Origin: Methanocella_A sp963769045
GTDB taxonomy: Archaea > Halobacteriota > Methanocellia > Methanocellales > Methanocellaceae
DNA: 64,000 nucleotides
Assembly (NCBI GenBank): GCA_963769045.1
Contig: CAVYKK010000009.1
Span: forward strand, 309,548 to 373,547
Direction: 5' to 3'
The stretch's first letter is position 1; every line of letters starts with the position of its first letter. This document shows positions 24,678 through 34,433 of this stretch, piece after piece. Under the pieces are notes generated by a model. That model was given only the letters and a program-made list of their open reading frames with translations. It was not told where the DNA came from and ran no database searches. A program made the translations under genes and the position numbers.

Positions 24678-25110
24678 ATGACCGATCAGCCACTAACAGA
24701 TGAGTCGAGGTCTGCGACAATGAGCGATGACAGGTACGAGCGCGGCAGAGAGCTGCTGGACAGGATAAACCCGGAGAACTCCGCACGCCTGGCGGAGAAC
24801 CTGCAGGACATCGCGCCGGACATGGCCGCGGTACGTCTTTGAGTTCGCGTACGGTGATATCTACAGCCGCCCCGGACTGGACATCAAGTCCCGGGAACTG
24901 GCGACCGTGGCGGCGCTGACGGCACTGGGCAACGCCCCGCTGCAGTTGAAGTCCCACATCAACGGCGCGCTGAACGCCGGCTGGAGCCGGGAAGAGATCG
25001 TGGAAGCGATCATGCAGATGGCGGTCTACGCCGGGTTCCCGGCCTCGCTGAACGGGCTCTACGCAGCAAAAGAGGTCTTTGCGGAGATAGACAAAAAGAG
25101 ATTGCCATGA
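24678..25110 (+). pseudogene. Carboxymuconolactone decarboxylase-family protein, frameshifted
   Basis: Reads MSDDRYERGRELLDRINPEN and on to the residues before 24840, then needs a one-base shift (an extra base in GGCCGCGGTA) to continue as YVFEFAYGDIYSRPGLDIKS, then LKSHINGALNAGWSREEIVE and AIMQMAVYAGFPASLNGLYA. The joined product of about 143 residues is full length for the family, a small helical fold with hydroperoxidase or decarboxylase members. Without the shift translation stops at 24841. Everything else is intact, so the break is recent or an assembly error. Confidence 0.75.
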
Positions 25111-25120
25111 GCGGCAGCGT

Positions 25121-25465
25121 TCACCTGAATGGCGATTCGACCATCTCGGGCCTGCCGAAGGATTCCTTCAGCTCGATCAGGTTCTTCTCGTCGGTGGCAA
25201 TCCGGCCTTCGCTGCCGCACAGCGGGCAGTTCACGTACGCGTTGGTGCCACCTTCGCCCAACACATTGTCAGTCATGTAGGCAAAGTTGTTCACGTTAGC
25301 ACTCGAGGTACCCAATTCTCCGATATAGTACATCCTGACGACGTATTTCGCATTGTGGACCTTGTTGTGGAGCAGGTGTCGCTGGTTCGGGTTCGGGCCT
25401 TTTGCGCTCTGGCACTCGTGCTCCACGTAGAACAGCCTGCCCCCGTCCATCCTGTATGCGGCCAT
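25121..25465 (-). CDS. Hypothetical protein with CxxC
   Basis: 114 residues, soluble. It contains VVRMYYIGELGTSSANVNNF and a CPLCGSEGRI motif that may bind a metal. No family recognised. It converges on the broken gene at 24678-25110 with 10 nt between. The A/T-rich upstream stretch (TATAATATCCC) is shared with the divergent acetyltransferase. Confidence 0.6.
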   Translation of the reverse strand: MAAYRMDGGRLFYVEHECQSAKGPNPNQRHLLHNKVHNAKYVVRMYYIGELGTSSANVNNFAYMTDNVLGEGGTNAYVNCPLCGSEGRIATDEKNLIELKESFGRPEMVESPFR

Positions 25466-25672
25466 GGTTAACCTCCGTCATTTGTCCGTTTTTACTGGCA
25501 CCTCTGGCCAGCGTCTCATGTAGTCAAGTATATAATATCCCGGCATGGGGGATATACATGTGATAATGTTAAAAGCGGAAATGACGCAGGCCTGCCGGTT
25601 TAATGATGCCGCTCATTGGTTATAAATAGCCATGAGCACCTAAGATATCGTTCATACAGGAGCTTTAACGAA

Positions 25673-26197
25673 ATGGGCCCGAAAATCCGGACTGGACGAT
25701 TAGAGCTAATAGCTGAGACCGCCGAGCTGGGCAAGGCAGAGGTCTCCGGCCAGGGCCGTCTGGCCGAAGCGCTCGGCGCAGATGTCCCGGAAAACTGGCC
25801 ACCGGAGACAGCCCGGGATGTGGTCGAATTTTTCTCCGCGAAGCTACAGAGAGACCCGGAGCTTGCCGGATGGCTGAACTGGTACTGGGTCCTCGCGGGG
25901 CCGGAGCCTGGCGACCGGACTCTGATCGGCGACGGGGGCTTCACATCGCCGCCGGTGGACGGCGTCGTAGCCATCGGGTATGCGCTGCTGCCGCAATACC
26001 GGGGAAATGGATACGCGACCGAAGCGGTAAAAGCGCTGACGGTATGGGCGTTTTCACACCCGGATGTGCAGAAGGTCATAGCGGAAACGTTGCCAGACAA
26101 TGAGAGGTCTGTCCGGGTACTGATGCGGATGGGATTCAGGCAGGTACCAGGGGCCTCCGAGCCGGGCCATATCAGGTTCGCGCTGGAACGTCCATAA
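25673..26197 (+). CDS. GNAT-family N-acetyltransferase (RimJ/RimL-like)
   Basis: 174 residues. The start IRTGRLELIAETAELGKAEV is like RimJ-type acetyltransferases, and the acetyl-CoA pyrophosphate loop is IGYALLPQYRGNGYATEAVK, followed by ETLPDNERSVRVLMRMGFRQ, the usual C-terminal motif. It transfers acetyl from acetyl-CoA to an unknown amine. Start 25673 follows AGGAG; a TATA-like GGTTATAAATAGCC lies at 25618-25631. Confidence 0.87.
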   Translation: MGPKIRTGRLELIAETAELGKAEVSGQGRLAEALGADVPENWPPETARDVVEFFSAKLQRDPELAGWLNWYWVLAGPEPGDRTLIGDGGFTSPPVDGVVAIGYALLPQYRGNGYATEAVKALTVWAFSHPDVQKVIAETLPDNERSVRVLMRMGFRQVPGASEPGHIRFALERP

Positions 26198-26401
26198 AAT
26201 ACTATCGACTGCAGACCGTTTTTATGGATAAATCGCCTGCGCCGCGGCCCCTGCCGATGCGATGCTCCTTACATAAAGTATTAATACCATCAATATTTAC
26301 AATAGGTAAATTGTATGTGCCATGCCAGCCCGGAACTTCGACCCCGGGATAAGCAGGCACATCCCTGTAGAGCGATCAATAAGACAAGGTCAGAAGATAA
26401 C

Positions 26402-27457
26402 ATGGACACGATAATCAAAACCGTATCAAGCACCAACCAGGAAACTTACGAGACACAGGCACCGGGCGCCGTCGCGGCATCCGACGACGAGCTGCTCGAT
26501 GCCTACTCGAGAGCCGTGGTCGGCGCCGTTGAGAAAGTCAGCCCATCGGTCGTCAAGATCGACGTGAAGAAGCGCATTGCCCAGCCGATGATGTTCGGGA
26601 CGACGACCCGCGAGGTGCCGGGCAGCGGCTCGGGCTTTATCTTCACCCCGGACGGGTTCATCCTCACGAACAGCCACGTGGTACACGACGTAATCGATAT
26701 CGACGTGGCGCTGTCCGACGGCCGCCATTTCCCGGCGAAGGTCATCGGCGACGACCCGGACACCGACCTCGCAGTCATCCGTATCGAGGCACAGGACCTC
26801 GTGGCCGCGAAGCTGGGCAACTCCGGGTCGCTGAAGGTCGGGCAGATGGTCATCGCGATTGGGAACCCGTATGGCTTCCAGTGCACGGTCACTTCCGGCG
26901 TGGTCAGCGCGGTAGGCCGCTCGCTCCGCACCAGCACCGGCCGGCTCATCGACGACGTCATCCAGACAGACGCTTCCCTTAACCCGGGCAACTCCGGCGG
27001 ACCGCTGGTCAACTCCCGCGGAGAGGTGATCGGTGTCAATACGGCCATCATCCTGCCGGCGCAGGGAATCTGCTTTGCCATCCCGTCAAATATCGCAAAC
27101 TTCGTGGCATCGAGCCTGATGCGGGACGGCCGCATCCGCCGGGGCCGCATCGGCATGGCAGGCCAGAACGTCGACCTCAAGGAGGACTACGTCAAATCGA
27201 TGAAGCTCACGTCCGGGCAGGGCGTGCTCGTGGTCAGCATCGAGAAGGGCGGCCCCGCGCAAAAGGCAGGGCTCGAGCCCGGCGACGTGATCATCGGCCT
27301 CGAGAGTACCCCGATCTCGAACATCGACGACCTGCATAAGCTGCTCACCGAGGACATGATCGGCAAAGCCGTGACGCTGGCAGCTATCAGGCGCTATGAT
27401 CGCATCCAGCTCAAGGTCACGCCCGAGGAGTCCCGGCCGGCCATCATCGAGCAATAA
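26402..27457 (+). CDS. HtrA/DegP-like serine protease
   Basis: 351 residues: trypsin-like domain, then one PDZ domain (about 255-345, with GVLVVSIEKGGPAQKAGLEP). The catalytic triad is readable: His in ILTNSHVVHD (about 92), Asp in DPDTDLAVI (about 122), Ser in NPGNSGGPLVN (about 198). There is no signal peptide or membrane anchor with this start, so it would be cytosolic, unusual for HtrA. Longer starts do not add a signal either. It degrades or refolds damaged proteins. A strong terminator follows. Confidence 0.92.
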   Translation: MDTIIKTVSSTNQETYETQAPGAVAASDDELLDAYSRAVVGAVEKVSPSVVKIDVKKRIAQPMMFGTTTREVPGSGSGFIFTPDGFILTNSHVVHDVIDIDVALSDGRHFPAKVIGDDPDTDLAVIRIEAQDLVAAKLGNSGSLKVGQMVIAIGNPYGFQCTVTSGVVSAVGRSLRTSTGRLIDDVIQTDASLNPGNSGGPLVNSRGEVIGVNTAIILPAQGICFAIPSNIANFVASSLMRDGRIRRGRIGMAGQNVDLKEDYVKSMKLTSGQGVLVVSIEKGGPAQKAGLEPGDVIIGLESTPISNIDDLHKLLTEDMIGKAVTLAAIRRYDRIQLKVTPEESRPAIIEQ

Positions 27458-27483
27458 TCATCCATCCAACCTCAATACCCTGC

Positions 27484-27523
27484 CGGCGCCGTACCACACC
27501 ACCACGGCGCCGACATATTTTTT
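27484..27523 (+). terminator. Terminator after the HtrA-like gene
   Basis: Perfect 9-bp stem CGGCGCCGT (27484-27492) and ACGGCGCCG (27504-27512), then ATATTTTTTT. The G+C stem followed by a T run directly after the stop is the clearest terminator in the window. Confidence 0.7.
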
Positions 27524-27776
27524 TCAGTTCAACGATTTGGCGATTAGATTAAAATACTTAGTAACAGGCAGTTACACATACGAGATTATGTGGCATAGCA
27601 AGAAAGGATTCCGTCCGCCATAGCGCTATCAATGATCATCGCTGGCTGCGCGAGCCCGATCTTAACCGCACAGATGCCATATCTGAAAATGCGTGACGGT
27701 ATTCCCGGCGATAATTGCCACCGCATGATTTGGCAATGCAGCCTGACATCTCTGTGTTTCCGGAGGAAATCCAGGC

Positions 27777-28889
27777 ATGGCAAGCAAGGTTTACCTGGCC
27801 CGCCTCAGGATCGGTAAGGCCCGGGTCAACACGGTGACGAAGATCAGGAAGCTCTTCGACGTGGCAGGTTTCGGCAACATCGTCACTACGGGCGAACTGC
27901 TGCCGGTAAAGGTACACTTCGGTGAGCGGGGCAACGACACGTACGTCCGACCAGTTTACGTGCGACAGGTGATCGACAAAATACTGGAGAAGGGCGGCAA
28001 GCCTTTCCTGACCGACACGAATACACTCTATTCTGGCAGCAGACACGACTCGGTCGACCACCTGATCACGGCCATCGAGCATGGCTTCGACTTTTCCGTG
28101 GTCAGGGCACCCCTGATCATCGCTGACGGCCTGGTCAGCGATAACTTCCGGGAAGTGCCGATCAACGGCAGACATTTCAGCAAGGTCAAGATCGCCAGCG
28201 ACATCCTCACTCCGCCGGGCATGATAGTGCTCTCCCATGTCAAAGGGCATGGCATGGCCGGGTTCGGCGGCGCGATCAAGAACCTGGCCATGGGCTGTGC
28301 CCCGGCCAGCGGGAAGATGGACCAGCACAGGGGGCTCCGGCCTGCGGTCGACGAGGGCACCTGTGCAGGCTGTGGCAAGTGCGCGGCGGTCTGCCCGAGG
28401 GAAGCAGTCCACATGGACGAGGAAGCCGGGGCGGTGGTGGATGACGAGGTCTGCATTGGCTGCGGGGAGTGCATGACAGTCTGCCCCGTGGGCTCTATCA
28501 GCTTTGACTGGGACCGGGACATCGTCCCATTCATGGAGATGATGACCGAGTACGCTCTCGGCGCGGTGGCGGGAAAGCAGGGAAGGATCGGCTACATGAA
28601 CTTCCTCATCCAGATCACCCCGGAGTGCGACTGCGTCCCCTGGAGCGACGCGCCAATCGTGCCGGACATCGGCATCCTTGCCTCGACCGACCCGGTGGCC
28701 ATCGACCAGGCCAGCTTCGACCTGGTAAGCCAGCAGATCGGGCTGAAAGGGGGCAGGCTGAAGAGCGACTTCGAGCCCGGGCAGGACAAGTTCAAGGGCA
28801 CCTGGCCGGATACGCGAGGGCTGGTCCAAATAAAATACGGCGAAGAGATCGGGCTGGGCACCAGCCAGTATACCCTGAAAGAGATCTGA
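27777..28889 (+). CDS. DUF362-domain protein with two [4Fe-4S] ferredoxin motifs
   Basis: 370 residues. The DUF362 region occupies both ends (VKVHFGERGNDTYVRPVYVR; GHGMAGFGGAIKNLAMGCAP; DPVAIDQASFDLV). Between them, at about 200-245, is a two-cluster ferredoxin: CAGCGKCAAVCP and CIGCGECMTVCP. It is probably a redox protein, with the electron partner and substrate unknown. GGAGGA lies 8 nt before the ATG. No operon partner: a terminator precedes it and a gene on the other strand follows. Confidence 0.88.
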   Translation: MASKVYLARLRIGKARVNTVTKIRKLFDVAGFGNIVTTGELLPVKVHFGERGNDTYVRPVYVRQVIDKILEKGGKPFLTDTNTLYSGSRHDSVDHLITAIEHGFDFSVVRAPLIIADGLVSDNFREVPINGRHFSKVKIASDILTPPGMIVLSHVKGHGMAGFGGAIKNLAMGCAPASGKMDQHRGLRPAVDEGTCAGCGKCAAVCPREAVHMDEEAGAVVDDEVCIGCGECMTVCPVGSISFDWDRDIVPFMEMMTEYALGAVAGKQGRIGYMNFLIQITPECDCVPWSDAPIVPDIGILASTDPVAIDQASFDLVSQQIGLKGGRLKSDFEPGQDKFKGTWPDTRGLVQIKYGEEIGLGTSQYTLKEI

Positions 28890-28901
28890 TAGCGCATCCG
28901 G

Positions 28902-30004
28902 CTACAACGCCCACATTCTCGGGTTCAGCCAGCTGTCTGTCTTTGTCATATTCATGGAGTCAGACATGACCGCGTATTGATCGGCCAGCTTGACTACGTT
29001 CCACGGGTTAATATAGCTCGGATAGGACGTCCTGTTCATGTATGTGCTATCGATGCCGCTCCGGCCGATCACGTTAGTCGTGAAACGGTCCCAGCCGGTT
29101 ATGTTCTCGATCTCCTCCCGCGAGGCCTTTCTCGGGTTATAGTCGGGGTTCATTGGTTCGGTAAACGGCTTGTTCGCCTGCCGGGCCATCGGCTTCGTGA
29201 GCAGTGTTGCTGACTTCGGCAACGGCATGGTTTTTTCGGCAGTCTGCGCTTTAGTCTCATTTGCCTTGCCTGTCGCGTTAGTCGCATTGCCTGCAGGTAC
29301 CGCCGTTGGCGCAGGCGTCGGTGTCGCTGTGACGGCCAGGATATTGGTCGTGTCCTCAACGCCGACCTCTGTGGATACTTCGTTTTTTATCACAGGCTCC
29401 AGTTTCGTCAGATTGTTCATGGAAGCGTTGCGAGTCTCATTCAGGGCCGACGGGATGGGTGCAGCCATGCTCGTCGAATTGTTTTGCCTTGACAGATTAC
29501 CGGTCGGCTGTGTGCTACGCTCAGGGGAAATCAGGTTGTCTACTTTTGTCATCTGAGGGAAGATCAGGCTGGAGAATATCGGCGTGGTCGTATGGATCGG
29601 GTCGCCGATGGGCGTGTGCAGAAAACCGGTGGACGTGGGGTTATCGAACTTCAGGAAGCTGAAGGATGCCGTGTAGAAACCGGTGTCGGTGGCGTCGACG
29701 GCCGCAGCATTGGTCTGTGCCAGGCCGATGCTGCCGTCCGGCGTCCGGCCAAAGTCGAACGCTTCCGCATCGGTGCCTGCGGCGGTCTGGCGATGGAACA
29801 AGGGTCTGCGATGGGAGCGGTGGTCATATAGGCCTGTTCCTGAATAAGAAGATTGCCGCTCTGGACTTCGAACTGCGATTCCTGGTAGCCCTGCACGAGG
29901 GCAGGAATGGCCCCTGCACTGATGACGATCAACAGCACTAATAGTGCAAGAGGCCGCTTTAGTCCCGTCTCGAATACCCCCTCAAAACCCCTTAATATAC
30001 CCAA
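28902..30004 (-). pseudogene. Membrane-anchored exported protein, frameshifted
   Basis: The first frame (from 30004) gives GLKRPLALLVLLIVISAGAI, an N-terminal membrane anchor, and continues to ...MTTAPIADP near 29805. A one-base shift is needed to continue as FHRQTAAGTDAEAFDFGRTP and on to the stop at 28902. The joined protein of about 367 residues is extracytoplasmic, rich in Asn-x-Ser/Thr sequons (NATNATGKANET) and with a Pro/Thr linker. No domain recognised. The sequence around the join is GGAACAAGGGTC. Confidence 0.65.
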
Positions 30005-30239
30005 TAACGAGAGAGGGCACGGGCATTATTAAATATTGACATCATTTTTCCCAGAGAAAAGGTAAAAGAAGCAAAATTATGCTGGATAAGTCTGACGCCA
30101 TGCCATTTTGCGCTTCCGGCACGCAGGCTGGTATGGCTTGTGGTCAGGTCATCACCGACAGGTTACTCCCCTGCTGTTGCCGTCTAAGCCTGAACAAAAA
30201 GACATACAAAAATCTATAGTATGCTGCTGGCAGCCCTGA

Positions 30240-30776
30240 TCAGGTGCCTAAGGCAGCGGTCGTCAGCGGCAGGACGGGAAAGACGTGCATGTCGCCTGTT
30301 ACCAGATGCATGACTGCGGTCTGCAGCACAGCGCCTGCCGTCTCGACGGTCGGGTCGGCTACAGGCTTCTCACCGACAGACGAAGTGATCGGACTTTCTG
30401 CCGACATGGCCTGTACGGCCACAGTGTTCTGGCCGGCCGGCACAGCGCCATCGCCCAGCGCATACATCGTACCGTCGTTTTCTATGTACTTGATCCTTCC
30501 CGCGACCGGATCGCTGCCCGGGCTGCCCTGAAGGCCGCGCAGCCGGTCCAGAGCGGTCTGCGGCAGGCTGGCAGCGATACCATCGATGATGGTGTAGGTA
30601 TACTTGATCACGCCACCTATGCCCTCAATGTATTTCACGTCATCCTGCGTCACCGGGCTTTTGAATACGATGATGACGTTTTCACTCGGGCCTGCGGCGC
30701 TGACCGCCGTAGAGCCTGCCGCGAACAGGGATAAGATAAAAATACTCATCAGCACGATTGCAGTGATTTTTTTCAT
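30240..30776 (-). CDS. Exported protein with subtilisin-propeptide (I9-like) domain
   Basis: 178 residues. Start 30776 is set by GGAGG and gives a signal peptide (KKITAIVLMSIFILSLFAAG). Residues about 30-105 read like an inhibitor I9/propeptide fold: ENVIIVFKSPVTQDDVKYIE, then GGVIKYTYTIIDGIAASLPQ and IKYIENDGTMYAL. In proteases this domain folds and inhibits the enzyme, but here no protease domain follows. It could inhibit a secreted subtilase such as the one at 47270-48782, which is inferred. Confidence 0.65.
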   Translation of the reverse strand: MKKITAIVLMSIFILSLFAAGSTAVSAAGPSENVIIVFKSPVTQDDVKYIEGIGGVIKYTYTIIDGIAASLPQTALDRLRGLQGSPGSDPVAGRIKYIENDGTMYALGDGAVPAGQNTVAVQAMSAESPITSSVGEKPVADPTVETAGAVLQTAVMHLVTGDMHVFPVLPLTTAALGT

Positions 30777-30946
30777 GACGTATCCTCCGGCATAAGATGA
30801 GATGCCGATCGATAGATGATCACGCACCGGAATATCAGGCATTGTGATAAATAGAGCAAAATAACGCCCGATTATGAAATGTTAAGCGTGATAGCCGCTT
30901 ATATAAAAATCCGACAGCGGATAATAGCCCGATGAAAAAGAAAAGG

Positions 30947-31939
30947 TCAGGGGTGGGGCGGATATGCGCTCCCGGCCCCCACCCTTGTCATATAGAAAGT
31001 CCCATCGCCATTGCGGACACCTGCATAGGACTTGTAGTCGTGATAGTAGGCAGTCTGCACCCCGGAGGTCAGCCATTCACTGACGAAGCCCGACTGGAGC
31101 AGGTTCACGCAGCGATTATATTGATCGTACACGTGGAACGCAGAGGCAGTACGCCATTGCCGGACCAGGCCCGGACGCGCCTCGTCGTCCTGGTAAAACT
31201 TCTCCAGCGCTATGTCTGCTCCGTCCATCGTCTGCGTCGCGGGCAGTACGTACTGGTAAGTATAGTATTTCCGGGCGGTCATATCATAGACCGAAAACTC
31301 GAGGCGGTTAAAGTTAGAGCCCCGGGGATTGACGGTCCGGATGTAAATCGAGAACTCGTGGCTCGCCGGGCAGGAGATCGTCTTCAGCCATGGATAACTA
31401 TAGGCACTGATGAAGATGGTGAAGTCAACGTAATTGGCGTTGCTCCAGTTCCGGCCGATGACGATATCGTTCTCCGGCTGATAGCCGTTCACGGCCTTAC
31501 TCCACAGGTGCAAGGCCAGTATCTCGTCGTATTGCATGTTGGCAAGTGACTTCGAGCTGATGCGGGCATATACGCTGGATGCCAGGACAGAGGGCGTCCG
31601 TGAGCTCACTCCACAGGCGCCGATATAAGTCGCAGCATAGTTATCGCTGTATCCCGAGATATAAGGGAGCGTCTCCCCCCTTGTAATCGACTGGATGCCG
31701 ACGCTGCCGGATGCGGCTGTCCACTGTCCCGACCGGCCGGGAGGCAGAATGCTGACGTATCCCGCTGGCGCATGGCCCGGGTAAACCTGGCCTGCGCCTC
31801 CGGCTACAGAGCTTTTATTATCGGTGCTCGACTGCGTACCGTTAACGTTCGAATAGTCTTTCTGTGCCACGGCAACGATAGAAAAACAAGCGCTAAACAA
31901 CAGCACAGTGATCAGGCCAATTGATACAATCTTCTTCAA
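30947..31939 (-). CDS. Exported protein of unknown function
   Basis: 330 residues. TTG 31939 is preferred: AGGGTGAT lies just upstream and it starts directly with a signal peptide (KKIVSIGLITVLLFSACFSI). The longer frame from 32011 adds a stretch that looks like leader DNA. The mature part is rich in Tyr, Ser and Asn, with WTAASGSVGIQSITRGETLP and other beta-like segments. No domain recognised. An A/T-rich region of about 100 bp upstream probably holds the promoter. Confidence 0.65.
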   Translation of the reverse strand: MKKIVSIGLITVLLFSACFSIVAVAQKDYSNVNGTQSSTDNKSSVAGGAGQVYPGHAPAGYVSILPPGRSGQWTAASGSVGIQSITRGETLPYISGYSDNYAATYIGACGVSSRTPSVLASSVYARISSKSLANMQYDEILALHLWSKAVNGYQPENDIVIGRNWSNANYVDFTIFISAYSYPWLKTISCPASHEFSIYIRTVNPRGSNFNRLEFSVYDMTARKYYTYQYVLPATQTMDGADIALEKFYQDDEARPGLVRQWRTASAFHVYDQYNRCVNLLQSGFVSEWLTSGVQTAYYHDYKSYAGVRNGDGTFYMTRVGAGSAYPPHP

Positions 31940-32192
31940 GATATCACCCTGCGTGAGGATATGCGGACACAGGGCAAACAGGCGGTAGGCCTGCCCTGTG
32001 CACGGGGGCATGGAAACCGGCCATAGCCAACCCCCGGAGACGGCCGGTTATTATGCCTCTTTTTAGCGTATGGCTGGTAATCATACGCTAATACAAATAA
32101 ACGCCCGTTTAGTATAAAAATGTTATGATAATGCTACAAATATATTCAATTAAGTGAAAATTAGGCTAATATAAAAAATAAGAAGGATTACT

Positions 32193-32741
32193 CTATTTTT
32201 TTACACCCGGGCGACCCGGGACGATAACGCCACAAGCGACCCGATCGCCGCTGTTACCCGCAGGGTCTGTCATCTGGTCGTCCGGGCCCGAATGTATGAC
32301 TAAGGAGCTGCCGTCGCTGTCGAATACTGTGGTCGGGCCGGGCGATAATGTAAACCGGTCCGTGGTCGTGTTCAGGTACCCCACGCCATCCGCGTTGACC
32401 TGCAGGTCGGGCAGATCGCCCGCGTGAGGGCCGTCCGGGTTCTTGAGGCCATGATGTTTGCCCAGCGGATTGAAGTGAGCCCCTGCAGAGGCAAAAGGCG
32501 GGCTGCAGTTCCCTTTTTCGTGGACATGGATGCCATGCAGGCCGGGCGATAGACCACTGGCCCGGACATCGATGTGCACGACGCCGCTGCTGTCTTCAGT
32601 GAAGGTAGCAGTCCCGGTTTCACGGCCGTTTGCGTCTTTCAGGAGCGCGTAAGCGTCGTGAGTGGCAGCCTGCTGAGCACAGGCACCATATGGTAAAGCC
32701 ATAACGGCTAACACAATCAGTACGAGTATTATTCTCTTCAT
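32193..32741 (-). CDS. sodC: Cu/Zn superoxide dismutase, exported
   Basis: 182 residues with a signal peptide (KRIILVLIVLAVMALPYGAC). It has the copper/zinc ligand pattern HGIHVHEKGNC, SAGAHFNPLGKHHG, GPHAGDLPD and SLVIHSGPDD, the disulfide pair (GNC ... RVACGVI) and the active-site Arg in GDRVACG. It converts superoxide to peroxide and oxygen outside the membrane. Start 32741 follows GGGGGAG. This enzyme is common in bacteria but rare in methanogens, so transfer from bacteria is plausible. Base composition is like the neighbours. Confidence 0.93.
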   Translation of the reverse strand: MKRIILVLIVLAVMALPYGACAQQAATHDAYALLKDANGRETGTATFTEDSSGVVHIDVRASGLSPGLHGIHVHEKGNCSPPFASAGAHFNPLGKHHGLKNPDGPHAGDLPDLQVNADGVGYLNTTTDRFTLSPGPTTVFDSDGSSLVIHSGPDDQMTDPAGNSGDRVACGVIVPGRPGVKK

Positions 32742-33045
32742 ATTACTCCCCCTACAAATCAAAGACAGGTTTTTCCGTTGAATTAAGTTTGCTGCGGAAT
32801 AATACCGGGATATATCAAGGGTGACAGGTTCGACCGGGCTTATCGTACGGAAGAGTAGCCCGGACAGATATCCTGTAGATATGTCATACGATCGCTTTCA
32901 GTTCAACGTTGTGGCCATAAGGGTATAAAACCATGAGAGATAAACGGTCATACGCCTGCGGAACACGGCTATATCCCCCAGACTATATATTTTCGTTTCC
33001 ACAGGCATCTTACTATTATGCTTCTTCTACCCCATGCCCCATCAT

Positions 33046-33846
33046 TCATACTGTATTAAAATCCGTCCCAATTCTGGCAAGATCGTATCGATCGGCTAAC
33101 AGCAGCAACATATAATAGAACATGGATGCCAGCATAAACAATATCCCTATTGACCCCCACGACTCGACCGGCACGTATAACACCACAAGGATGCTGAGAG
33201 CGAGATATATCGGGCAGAGTAGCCACGAATATCTCTTATACACTTCGGCACGTACCCCTCTGATTATACCGGTCTTGAACACGAGGTCTCTGATTCTCCC
33301 GAACAAGAGGAACACCATGATCGACATACCAAACATTACGCATATAAGCATCATCGTCTGCCCCTGTTGATCTGGCATAGAGTCTCCTAGATCAGATCCC
33401 GGAAACCCGATAAACTGTGTGACGATCGCATATCCTGACCAGAACAGGATAAGGGTCAGAGCTTCGACAAAAAAACCGGCATATGGGCTATCCATAAACA
33501 CCCTGATTTTTGGTGATATTCTTAGCCGGAAGATTAACAGTAGCGATAATCCCGCTCCGATCACTAAGTTCGTATACGGCCCGGCGACGACGCGGAGTGC
33601 CGTAGCCTTACTACTATCCGTAAACGTAGTCAGGCCACCGATATCCAGGGGCGTTAGCCCGATATTCACGATGGGGATCCCGACTAAATTTTCGCCAAAT
33701 ATAAAACCGATAATGGCATGGCCCAGCTCATGTGCGCCGACAACCAGGGACATCGCGGCCGTCTGCGTGATATCGACAAGGACGACGCACAGGATAAACA
33801 GGACGATTGCTCCGGGGACAGGTCTCATCGAAAGTTTTCCGGCCAT
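33046..33846 (-). CDS. M50-like membrane zinc metallopeptidase
   Basis: 266 residues with about six to seven hydrophobic segments. The zinc motif HELGH is in SLVVGAHELGHAIIGFIF, inside a membrane region as in site-2-type proteases. A possible third ligand lies in the VVAGPYTNLVIGAG segment, which resembles the 'AGP--N' motif of M50 enzymes. It is likely an intramembrane protease or a relative. The start is uncertain: ATG 33846, or a GTG/TTG near 33912 overlapping the small membrane gene upstream. Confidence 0.72.
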   Translation of the reverse strand: MAGKLSMRPVPGAIVLFILCVVLVDITQTAAMSLVVGAHELGHAIIGFIFGENLVGIPIVNIGLTPLDIGGLTTFTDSSKATALRVVAGPYTNLVIGAGLSLLLIFRLRISPKIRVFMDSPYAGFFVEALTLILFWSGYAIVTQFIGFPGSDLGDSMPDQQGQTMMLICVMFGMSIMVFLLFGRIRDLVFKTGIIRGVRAEVYKRYSWLLCPIYLALSILVVLYVPVESWGSIGILFMLASMFYYMLLLLADRYDLARIGTDFNTV

Positions 33847-33883
33847 TACGACGTCAATCCTCAATGCGGGAATAATATCCCGA

Positions 33884-34108
33884 TCAGCTTTCGAACCTCG
33901 TGCCTGCGACAAAACCCCCGGCCCCGAAAAGTAACGCGCTTATGATCCGGATGTTCGTCCAGTCCATTTGCGTTTGTTCCGTCACGCCAGAGGAGGAAGG
34001 CATCAGTGAAGCTGCCGATACCTGCTCCTGTATCCATTGGAAACCGAAGGCGACAAGCAGCCCCAGAGATATCCCGATGATCGTCCAGAGGATTATCATT
34101 TTACGCAT
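33884..34108 (-). CDS. Small two-span membrane protein
   Basis: 74 residues. GGGGGTAA precedes ATG 34108. Two hydrophobic helices, IILWTIIGISLGLLVAFGF and IISALLFGAGGFVAG, flank a polar loop. It lies just upstream of the M50-like gene on the same strand, so a shared transcript and perhaps a partnership are likely. Family not recognised. Confidence 0.5.
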   Translation of the reverse strand: MRKMIILWTIIGISLGLLVAFGFQWIQEQVSAASLMPSSSGVTEQTQMDWTNIRIISALLFGAGGFVAGTRFES

Positions 34109-34433
34109 CAGGTTACCCCCGGGGGATTCGATTTCATCCACCGCACAATGATTCCATGGCTGCCATCGGCCGTCGTCATACCATCCCGCATATTCAATCC
34201 TTACCTTGAAGGAGCTTGCCCACCACAGGCATATTATAAAATTGTTAATACCGGATAAATAATTTGTGCAACCTGTGAAAAATATATTTGGTTTCAGGCT
34301 TACTGTGCAAGCGTTAACGAAAATTATTATCGTTAATGATGATTTTTCCACTGCAGGAAACATATTGCCATGAACTCTTGCAACATCTCAGTGTTATGAT
34401 AATAAAACAATAAAGGAATAGAACCCATTTGGT

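Noticed and set aside
33046..33934. Plus-strand frames across the M50-like gene
   Set aside because: The minus-strand frame has the HELGH zinc motif and membrane helices; the plus frames do not.
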